Shown piece by piece: positions 1 to 5,409 of a stretch of 9,229 bases of DNA (position 1 is its first letter; the number at the start of each line of letters is the position of its first letter). This stretch comes from B33-G16 sp964611035 (GTDB taxonomy: Bacteria; Desulfobacterota; DSM-4660; Desulfatiglandales; B25-G16). The notes beneath the pieces are model-generated. The model had not been told where the DNA came from, searched no databases, and was given only the letters and a program-made list of their open reading frames with translations. The DNA is taken from NCBI GenBank assembly GCA_964611035.1, contig CAZSWT010000105.1, positions 1-9,229 of the forward strand, in the 5' to 3' direction. A program made the position numbers and the translations under genes.

Positions 1-2
1 AG

Positions 3-59
3 GCAAGGGAGAGGGTGCTCTTTGATATGGCTGCACGACGTGAGTTAGAGGCGGCGTAA
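3..59 (+). CDS. C-terminal end of an unidentified upstream gene (partial)
   Basis: An open frame runs from the window edge to a TAA stop at 57-59 and encodes ARERVLFDMAARRELEAA. The residues are charged and alanine-rich, consistent with a C-terminal helix. Too little is present to assign a family. It ends about 100 bases before the flavin reductase gene on the same strand, so it could belong to the same redox cluster, but that is only position. That it is the tail of a real gene is inferred from the open frame reaching the window edge and from the inverted repeat at its stop codon. Confidence 0.45.
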   Translation, partial: ARERVLFDMAARRELEAA

Positions 60-94
60 GGAACTAAATGTGCAAAAGAGCTTAAAGTTCCTTT
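58..94 (+). terminator. possible weak terminator hairpin after the upstream gene
   Basis: AAGGAACT (58-65) and AGTTCCTT (86-93) form a perfect 8 bp stem around a 20-base loop, overlapping the stop codon of the upstream frame. Only a short T stretch follows (the end of the stem plus TTC), so termination would be weak. It might equally be an attenuating hairpin before the flavin reductase gene. Confidence 0.35.
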
Positions 95-160
95 CATGAA
101 TATCTCCGAAGCGCAAAGTAGACGTCAGATGATGTCAAATATAAAGCAAGGGAGGACTAA

Positions 161-667
161 ATGAACCTGAAGACCCTTCATCAGATCAGCTATGGTCTGT
201 ATGTTGTCGCGGCCCACAAGGGCGATAAGATTAACGGCCAGATAGCAAATACGGTGTTTCAGATCACCTCCAAACCGCCTGCGCTTGCGGTAAGCATCAA
301 TAAAGAGAATTATACCCATGAGTTTATCAAGGAGGGCCGGTCCTTAACAGTAAATGTGCTGGATAGAGACACTGGAATGGTATTTATAGGGCGCTTCGGG
401 TTTAAATGCGGCAGGGATATCGATAAGTTTGATGGCGTAAAGCATAGATTAAGCAAACTGGGAAATCCAATTCTTGAGGAGAACAGCACCGCATTCTTGG
501 AAATAAGAGTTGAAAAAGAAGTTGATGTGGGCACCCATACTATTTTTATTGGTGAGGTTGTCGATGCAGACATCCTAAGTGACGGTGAACCTCTGACCTA
601 TGCTCATTATCATCTTGTAAAAAAGGGTAAGGCACCAAAGGCTGCTCCAACATATATCGAGGAATAA
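161..667 (+). CDS. flavin reductase-like FMN-binding protein (unfused Hrb-type flavoprotein)
   Basis: This 168-residue protein has the fold and motifs of the flavin reductase domain family (split-barrel, FMN-binding). Visible are an N-terminal ISYGLYVVA stretch (9-17), NGQIANTVFQIT (25-36), PPALAVSIN (39-47), and the conserved VGTHTIFIGEVVDA segment (123-136). Its end, KKGKAPKAAPTYIEE, resembles the linker that joins this domain to a rubredoxin domain in the high-molecular-weight rubredoxin (Hrb) of acetogens such as Moorella. Here the protein stops and rubredoxin is a separate gene 64 bases on. Hrb passes electrons from NADH to a flavodiiron protein, and that protein is encoded downstream, so the same cytoplasmic role is inferred. 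GGGAGG (150-155) sits well before the ATG. Family assignment is strong; the exact electron donor cannot be read from the sequence. Confidence 0.88.
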   Translation: MNLKTLHQISYGLYVVAAHKGDKINGQIANTVFQITSKPPALAVSINKENYTHEFIKEGRSLTVNVLDRDTGMVFIGRFGFKCGRDIDKFDGVKHRLSKLGNPILEENSTAFLEIRVEKEVDVGTHTIFIGEVVDADILSDGEPLTYAHYHLVKKGKAPKAAPTYIEE

Positions 668-731
668 TATTGGTGAAAGTTTTTTTGCATCCTTTTAGCA
701 ATCAATTAGATCAAGAAAGGAGGGAAGAATT

Positions 732-893
732 ATGGATAAGTATGTTTGTCAGGTTTGTGGTTATGTTTATGATCCAAGTGCTGGAGATCCAGATAATGGA
801 ATAGATCCAGGCACATTATTTGAAAATCTGCCTGATGACTGGACGTGTCCAGTTTGTGGTGCATCAAAAGATGATTTTGAGAAAGAAGAATAA
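732..893 (+). CDS. rubredoxin
   Basis: This 53-residue protein is a typical single-domain rubredoxin. It binds one iron through four cysteines in CQVCG (C6, C9) and CPVCG (C39, C42). It also has the conserved YVYDPSAGDPDNGIDPGT stretch (11-28) and LPDDWTCP (33-40). Length matches the 52-54 residues usual for the family. A strong ribosome site (AAGGAGGG) precedes the ATG at 732. It is a small cytoplasmic one-electron carrier. It lies between a flavin reductase and a flavodiiron protein, so it is the likely shuttle from the first to the second. No terminator separates it from the flavin reductase gene, but one lies between it and the flavodiiron gene. The gene is easily missed because of its size. 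Confidence 0.97.
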   Translation: MDKYVCQVCGYVYDPSAGDPDNGIDPGTLFENLPDDWTCPVCGASKDDFEKEE

Positions 894-911
894 AAAAAAA
901 TAAGAGGAGAC

Positions 912-954
912 GGTGCCGCTCATTTAGAGGAGGATAACTGCGGCATTATTTTTT
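912..954 (+). terminator. rho-independent terminator between rubredoxin and flavodiiron genes
   Basis: GTGCCGC (913-919) pairs with GCGGCAT (940-946), giving a 7 bp GC-rich stem with one G-T wobble and a 20-base loop. A T-rich tract (TTATTTTTT, up to 954) follows. It lies 20 bases after the rubredoxin stop and 50 before the flavodiiron start, so it should end or reduce read-through. The downstream redox genes may be transcribed partly from their own promoter. Confidence 0.7.
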
Positions 955-1003
955 CCTGCTTCAGTGTATTTTTTAGGAAACCCTATTGTTAAGGGAGAAT
1001 AGT

Positions 1004-2191
1004 ATGTCACCTATTGAAATTGCAAAAAACATTTACTGGTTAGGAGTCATTGACTGGAATATTAGGGATTTTCATGGTTATTCAACCTACCAGGGTAGCA
1101 CATATAACTCATTCCTTGTTATGGATGAGAAAATAGCGCTTATTGATACGGTGAAAAAGGACTTTGCGGATGAATTAATCGCCAGTATCAGTCAACTGGT
1201 TGATCCCAAAAAAATCGACTATGTTATCAGCAATCACACAGAAATGGATCACTCAGGTGGCTTACAAAGGATAATGCACAGGATTGGTGATGATAAACCA
1301 CTATATTGCTCAAAAATGGGCCAGAAAAATCTCTCAAAACATTTTCCTAATGAATGGAACTATCGGCCGGTTGAAGATGGAGGGGAATTAAACCTTGGTA
1401 AGAGAACTCTTTCCTTCATGGAAACCAGGATGCTTCACTGGCCGGATAGTATGTTTACGTATGTGAGAGAGGATAAGATTCTCTTTTCCAGCGATGCCTT
1501 TGGCCAGCACTACGCCGGTTTGGAAAGGTTTGATGATGAAATTGGAGAGGCAATTATGCCCCATGCCCTTAAATATTTTGCGAATATCCTTCTGCCCTAC
1601 TCGTCTCTGATTTTAAAATTGGTGGATAAAGTCAAAAAGATGGGATTGATTGTGGATATGATTTGCCCTGATCACGGCATTATCTGGAGAAATGATCCAG
1701 CAAAGATCATTAATAGTTATGTGGAATGGAGCCTGCAAAAACCCAAAAGAAAGGCACTTGTCATTTACGACACCATGTGGCATAGCACAGAAATGATGGC
1801 TGAAGCAATCGTCGAGGCACTAGGCCAGGAAGAAGTAGATGCGAGGCCCATGCATCTCAGGAGCTGGCACCGCAGCGATATCATTACTGAAGTGGTCGAT
1901 GCTGGTGCAATTATAGTCGGCTCACCTACGTTGAATAATAGACTTTTTCCTACTGTGAGTGATTTTCTGACGTATATGAAAGGACTGCGGCCCATTAACA
2001 AAGTTGTAGCTGCATTCGGTTCCTTTGGCTGGAGTGGAGAGGCTGTTAAGCTGATCAGCCGAGAGCTAGGAGAGATGAAATTCAACCTTATCGATCCTGG
2101 CCTGAAGATCCAATATGTTCCAAATGATCAAGACATTACGGCCTGCCATGATCTCGGTAAAAGAATAGCTGAGGCACTGCCTGCTAAATAG
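1004..2191 (+). CDS. fprA: A-type flavoprotein / flavodiiron protein (O2 or NO reductase)
   Basis: This is a class A flavodiiron protein of 395 residues, the usual size. The N-terminal metallo-beta-lactamase-like domain (about 1-245) carries the diiron ligands: H78, E80 and D82 in NHTEMDHSGG, H145 in MLHWPDS, D164 in SSDAFGQH and H224 in CPDHGIIW. The C-terminal flavodoxin domain (about 250-395) shows an FMN phosphate loop (YDTMWHSTE, 255-263), GSPTLNN (306-312) and FGSFGWSGEA (338-347). Such enzymes reduce O2 to water or NO to N2O in the cytoplasm of anaerobes, using electrons from rubredoxin. Rubredoxin and its probable reductase lie upstream. The frame extends to a TTG at 986, but the ribosome site AAGGGAG (991-997) lies inside that extension and points to ATG 1004. 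Whether O2 or NO is the physiological substrate cannot be told from the sequence. Confidence 0.96.
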   Translation: MSPIEIAKNIYWLGVIDWNIRDFHGYSTYQGSTYNSFLVMDEKIALIDTVKKDFADELIASISQLVDPKKIDYVISNHTEMDHSGGLQRIMHRIGDDKPLYCSKMGQKNLSKHFPNEWNYRPVEDGGELNLGKRTLSFMETRMLHWPDSMFTYVREDKILFSSDAFGQHYAGLERFDDEIGEAIMPHALKYFANILLPYSSLILKLVDKVKKMGLIVDMICPDHGIIWRNDPAKIINSYVEWSLQKPKRKALVIYDTMWHSTEMMAEAIVEALGQEEVDARPMHLRSWHRSDIITEVVDAGAIIVGSPTLNNRLFPTVSDFLTYMKGLRPINKVVAAFGSFGWSGEAVKLISRELGEMKFNLIDPGLKIQYVPNDQDITACHDLGKRIAEALPAK

Positions 2192-2217
2192 GAGTGCTTG
2201 AAGGAGAGAGGTATTAA

Positions 2218-3207
2218 ATGGATTTTCCTGATTTTTCTTTAGACACCTCATTATTGGAAGGGGCGAAGAAGCCGGAACAGGGCGAGGTCTACGATGTTAT
2301 TATTATAGGCGGGGGCCCCGCTGCCATGACTGCGGCGGTTTATGCCGCTCGAAAGATGATGAACCTCGCCATTATCACAAAGGATTTTGGGGGTCAGATA
2401 CGGGAAACCTCAGAGGTAGAAAACTGGCTTGGATTTCAGAGCATAAACGCTAAGGACCTTGCCGATAGCTTCGAGGAGCACGTGAAAGATTTTGATATAC
2501 CAGTCAGCCTTGGAACTTCTATTACTGAAGTCAAAAAAAAGGCAGACGCTTTCAATGTTCTGGCGGATGACAACAACATTTATTCAAGTCGAGCATTGAT
2601 CATTGCCACAGGCAAACGACACCGCCCACTCAACGTGCTCGGAGAGAATGAATTGCTTGGAAGAGGTGTGGCCTATTGCGCTACTTGCGATGCCCCTTTC
2701 TTTAAGGGAAAAAAAGTAGTTGTAGCTGGTGGCGGAAATTCGGCCTTCACCACAGCTGTGGATCTTTTAAAGGTAGGGGCACATGTTACCCTTGTAAACT
2801 TCATCAAAGGATGGCAAGCGGATGAGTCCCTTCAAGAAAGGATAAGGCAGACCGATAAGGTAAAATTACTTGACCACCACCAGGTAGTCAAAATAGAGGG
2901 CAAGGATAGTGTAACAGGTGTAGTTGTTAAGAATCGCGAAAATGAAAAGGAAGAGAAGATAGATGCAAACGGGGTCTTTGTGGAAATCGGGCTCTTGCCT
3001 AACAACGAGCCGGTCAAGAGCCTCGTTGAATTAAATGAGCAAGGCGAGGTGATCGTGGATTGCTCCTGCAGGACAAGTGTAGAAGGACTCTTTGGCGCTG
3101 GTGATGTTACTACTGTTCCACATAAGCAAATCGTAATATCTGCTGGAGAGGGAGCCAAAGCTGCACTATCCGCATATAATTTTCTTATCAATAAATCCCT
3201 AATATAA
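2218..3207 (+). CDS. thioredoxin reductase-like NAD(P)H:disulfide oxidoreductase (AhpF C-terminal type)
   Basis: This 329-residue flavoenzyme belongs to the thioredoxin reductase family. It has an FAD dinucleotide fold (GGGPAAMTAAVYAAR, 31-45), the redox pair C154/C157 in CATCD, a second nucleotide fold (GGGNSAFTTAVDL, 171-183) and the FAD-binding GLFGAGD (290-296). A short N-terminal extension of about 22 residues precedes the first Rossmann strand. The C-terminal part (EIGLLPN, then TTVPHKQIVISAGEGAKAAL) is much closer to AhpF than to standard TrxB. The HRRxxxR motif that binds the NADPH phosphate is absent; VNFIKGWQAD (193-202) stands there, as in AhpF, so NADH is the likely donor (inference). 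AAGGAGAGAGG lies before the ATG. The next gene encodes a tandem thioredoxin-fold protein, the counterpart of the AhpF N-terminal domain, so the pair resembles a split AhpF. Confidence 0.93.
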   Translation: MDFPDFSLDTSLLEGAKKPEQGEVYDVIIIGGGPAAMTAAVYAARKMMNLAIITKDFGGQIRETSEVENWLGFQSINAKDLADSFEEHVKDFDIPVSLGTSITEVKKKADAFNVLADDNNIYSSRALIIATGKRHRPLNVLGENELLGRGVAYCATCDAPFFKGKKVVVAGGGNSAFTTAVDLLKVGAHVTLVNFIKGWQADESLQERIRQTDKVKLLDHHQVVKIEGKDSVTGVVVKNRENEKEEKIDANGVFVEIGLLPNNEPVKSLVELNEQGEVIVDCSCRTSVEGLFGAGDVTTVPHKQIVISAGEGAKAALSAYNFLINKSLI

Positions 3208-3218
3208 CGAGGTGTATC

Positions 3219-3866
3219 ATGGGAGTACTGAAAGAAAAAGACAAGAAAAAAGTAGCAAATATCTTCAAAGGCATAGAAAAGGATGTTAAAATCGTAATGT
3301 TTACCCAGGACATGGAGTGTCAGCACTGTGAGATGACCAGGCTGATGCTTGAGGAAGTCTCAGGACTTTCAGACAAACTCTCTCTTGAGGTTCATGATTT
3401 TGTAGCCGAGGCGGACCTAGCGAAAAAATACGGGGTAGACAAAATACCAGCCACTGTCATCTTAGGTGATAAACACTATGGAATCCACTTTTATGGAGTC
3501 CCTGCCGGTTATGAGTTTAATGTACTGATAGAGGATATAATGGATGTGGGAAAAAGGGACCCAGGATTGAACAAGGAAGTGATGTCCGAACTGGATAAGG
3601 TTGACAGACCTGTACACCTGCAGGTCTTGATCTCTCCTACTTGACCCTATTGCCCACGTGCAGTTCGCACTGTTCACCATTTTGCCATGGCCAGCGACTA
3701 TATCACTGCTGACATGGTGGAAGGCTCAGAATTTTCTTTTCTGGTAGTCAAATACAATGTACAGGGAGTTCCCCATACAGTTATTAATGAGGAGCATAGC
3801 ATAGTTGGTGCACAGCCAGAGATGGAATTTGCTCATGCCATACTAAAGGCTATTGGAAAAAAGTAG
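3219..3866 (+). CDS. selenocysteine-containing protein disulfide oxidoreductase (glutaredoxin-like, UPYC active site)
   Basis: Read through an in-frame TGA (3642-3644), this gene encodes 215 residues ending at TAG 3864-3866. It has two tandem thioredoxin folds, as in archaeal and bacterial PDO and the AhpF N-terminal domain. Fold 1 has CQHC (C34, C37) and cis-Pro P77 (KIPATV). Fold 2 has SPT-U-PYC-PRAV with the TGA at position 142, C145, and cis-Pro P185 (GVPHTVI). In homologues the second motif is CPYC, so the TGA replaces exactly the attacking cysteine. The 73 codons after it keep the family pattern (ADMVEGSEF, KYNVQGVPHTVINEE, VGAQPEMEF). A SECIS-like hairpin follows. Conventional calling would give a 141-residue truncation. 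GAGGTG lies before the ATG, 11 bases after the reductase gene that probably reduces it. A Cys-to-stop mutation or sequencing error is possible but less likely. Confidence 0.9.
3642..3676 (+). promoter_or_regulatory. putative bacterial SECIS element downstream of the Sec UGA
   Basis: After the UGA, GUGC (3658-3661) pairs with GCAC (3667-3670) around the loop AGUUC (3662-3666). Below a single bulged C (3657), C3655-G3672 and A3656-U3671 pair. A 2x2 internal loop and two more pairs (U3651-A3676, G3652-C3675) extend the stem. The apical loop begins 17 bases after the UGA and holds G and U early on. From memory of E. coli fdhF, its loop starts 18 bases after the UGA above a bulged U and a 4 bp upper stem, so the layout matches closely. 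It would recruit SelB with Sec-tRNA. The fold was drawn by eye, not calculated. Confidence 0.65.
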
Positions 3867-4322
3867 AAACCACTTTATCTATACAACCTATTGCATCTTT
3901 TGTAGAAAGTGTTGCGACACCCATGTTATTTCAACATCTTCACAGAGCCTTGTCTATCTTTTGCTCACATACTATGCCTTGACCTCGGATTACCATCTTA
4001 CTCACCACTGAGTGGGCCTTCTATTTAGTATTTGACCGCCTCGGTTACGTCGTCAATACTTCAGTATGTATTTCACTAATGCTGAGCGATAGGATAGTTA
4101 AATTTCTCCCCCTTCCGTTACCAAACTCTTGACCTTTTCCTTACATAAATTGTTTAATACCTATTAGTGCTAACAATTTTAGGCAGAGTCCGTTGATAGT
4201 TGTTAGTTGTTTGTTGTCTAAAAGATAACATTCAAGTAATTCCTGTTATATAGAAGAAGATAATGTAGGAATCTGGCATTTCGCCTAAGCGCTTGAAAAT
4301 ATTGTCACAACTGAGCACTGAT

Positions 4323-4340
4323 AATCCCGATTTATCGGGA
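4323..4340. repeat. 18-base palindromic repeat, copy 1
   Basis: AATCCCGATTTATCGGGA. The core TCCCGAT-TT-ATCGGGA (4325-4340) is a perfect 7 bp inverted repeat around two bases. An identical 18-base copy lies at 4576-4593. Two perfect copies within 270 bases suggest a dispersed genomic repeat rather than chance. Confidence 0.8.
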
Positions 4341-4415
4341 CTGACATTACCCAACTTTACAATGTATTGTCTTTTTCTATCTTCTTACTTTATCTAAATT
4401 TTTGGTTACTATTCA

Positions 4416-4448
4416 GGTTCAAAGTTCCAGGGTTCATAGTTCAAGGTT
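4416..4448. repeat. degenerate tandem GGTTCA(A/T)AGTTC repeat
   Basis: About two and a half copies of a 14-15 base unit (GGTTCAAAGTTCCA, then GGGTTCATAGTTCAA, then GGTT). Its right end, GTTCAAGGTT (4439-4448), is complementary, apart from one G-T pair, to AACCTTGAAT (4569-4578). The two sites could therefore form arms around about 120 bases. Confidence 0.6.
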
Positions 4449-4561
4449 AGAGAGATAAAATGCTGTCGAATCATCAATCTAAAGTATTTGGTTTCAATTT
4501 ACAAATAAATAAGGAGTTCATCCGATTCGTGCTACAAGCCACCCCTTATTGAATGGATGCA

Positions 4562-4578
4562 AACCGTGAACCTTGAAT
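4562..4578. repeat. inverted partner of the GGTTCA-type repeat
   Basis: AACCGTGAACCTTGAAT reads on the opposite strand as ATTCAAGGTTCACGGTT, the same motif family as 4416-4448. It runs directly into palindrome copy 2. This suggests a small non-autonomous repeat element, which is inference. Confidence 0.5.
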
Positions 4579-4593
4579 CCCGATTTATCGGGA
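4576..4593. repeat. 18-base palindromic repeat, copy 2
   Basis: Identical to 4323-4340. This copy is fused at its left side to the inverted GGTTCA-type repeat (4562-4578), giving a compound repeat. A few bases on, the CCCG of AAACCCGAC partly echoes the palindrome arm. Confidence 0.8.
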
Positions 4594-4722
4594 AACCCGA
4601 CAACCTGAGTAGATACAATTTTTGTTTATAAATACCGTGTAATTGTTCAAAATCTTATGAATGTAATTTTGCTGGTTTTTTAAGACACCCATGTCCTTAA
4701 ACTTTTGAGCAGATACAATGCC

Positions 4723-5409
4723 ATGGTAATAAAAGATTATAAGGGTAAAAACAGTGATCAAACATTAGGCCTCAAAAGAGGAAAGGCTGCAATTAAACGG
4801 GAAACCTCATCTCTAACACCCGGAAAGATAGTTATGTGGGTAGCTCTATTTGGTCTAGTTTTTTTTATCAACTATTTATTCTTCGTACATCTGGAGCCAA
4901 TAAACAAAAAAGAAATAAACAGGGAACTCACTCCAAGAGAGCATAACATGCCAGATAATATTGCAGAGTGGTTTGATAAGGGTTACAAGAGATATCAAGA
5001 AGGGAACATGATGAAAGCGGTTGAGGCATTTAGTAAAGTCATTACCCTAAATCCAAAAGAAACAAAAGCGTATCTTGATAGAGGGATTGTGTATAGCAAT
5101 ATGGGTATGTATGATAAGGCAATCAATGACTACACTACAGTGATTGCATTAAATCCAGATTACGCAGAGGCTTACAATAATAGGGGATGGGCCTATCTTA
5201 AAAAGGCCCTATTTGATCACACGATTAAGGATTGCAGTGAAGCACTTCGCCTGAACCCAGCCATGGTCACAGCGTATTATACACGAGGAATGGCCTATAA
5301 GGCTCAGGGATTGCCTGATATGGCAAGGGAAGACCTTCAAAAAAGCTGTGAGCTGGGCAACAATAGCGGTTGTCAGGCATATGGAGAGGTTTCAAAAACA
5401 AAAAGATAA
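4723..5409 (+). CDS. membrane-anchored TPR-repeat protein
   Basis: This protein has about 228 residues. The N-terminus is basic (lysine- and arginine-rich, to about residue 34), then one hydrophobic segment (IVMWVALFGLVFFINYLFFV, about 36-55). The C-terminal part should therefore lie outside the cytoplasmic membrane, facing the periplasm in a Gram-negative cell. From about residue 81 come four tetratricopeptide repeats with recognisable helix pairs (WFDKGYKRYQEGNMMKAVEAF; AYLDRGIVYSNMGMYDKAI; AYNNRGWAYLKKALFDHTI; AYYTRGMAYKAQGLPDMA) and LNP turns. The end, SCELGNNSGCQAY, is common in such proteins. TPRs bind partner proteins; no specific partner is evident. The frame extends to a TTG at 4705. 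Neither start has a good ribosome site, so ATG 4723 is preferred only as ATG. Its stop overlaps the next start (TAATG). Confidence 0.88.
   Translation: MVIKDYKGKNSDQTLGLKRGKAAIKRETSSLTPGKIVMWVALFGLVFFINYLFFVHLEPINKKEINRELTPREHNMPDNIAEWFDKGYKRYQEGNMMKAVEAFSKVITLNPKETKAYLDRGIVYSNMGMYDKAINDYTTVIALNPDYAEAYNNRGWAYLKKALFDHTIKDCSEALRLNPAMVTAYYTRGMAYKAQGLPDMAREDLQKSCELGNNSGCQAYGEVSKTKR

Larger units (their letters stand above)
3867..4704. other. intergenic region without a convincing gene, repeat-rich
   Basis: No frame on either strand here is long or protein-like enough to support a gene; stops are frequent. The left part (about 3990-4070) contains several small hairpins. The right part (4323-4593) contains two palindromic repeats and inverted GGTTCA-type repeats. 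The 11-mer GACACCCATGT occurs near both ends (3916-3926 and 4684-4694). It may be a decayed mobile element or a repeat-bearing spacer. I could not recognise a transposase remnant. Confidence 0.6.

Noticed and set aside
986..1003. TTG start for the flavodiiron protein
   Set aside because: The extension contains the ribosome site AAGGGAG itself. ATG 1004 is correctly spaced from it and matches the usual family N-terminus.
2832..3326. 164-residue antisense frame across the reductase gene
   Set aside because: It is the shadow of a well-supported coding gene on the other strand, with no recognisable domain or ribosome site.
3219..3644. Reading the disulfide oxidoreductase as a 141-residue protein, or a pseudogene with a nonsense mutation
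   Set aside because: The TGA falls exactly on the catalytic cysteine position, the downstream frame is intact and family-like to a TAG, and a SECIS-like hairpin follows. Random nonsense mutation at that one codon is much less likely.
3923..4132. Small + strand frame beginning at ATG 3923 with its own in-frame TGA at 3980
   Set aside because: The translation has no recognisable motif, composition is unlike the neighbouring genes and there is no ribosome site or redox context. It is treated as chance, not a second selenoprotein.
3867..4704. CRISPR array or transposase gene in the long intergenic region
   Set aside because: There are only two copies of the 18-mer, 253 bases apart, with no regular spacers. 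No frame on either strand shows transposase motifs.
5370..5408. TTG start for the CoA-ligase-like protein inside the TPR gene
   Set aside because: The extra 13 residues are not family-like. ATG 5409 overlaps the TPR stop as TAATG, a common coupled arrangement.
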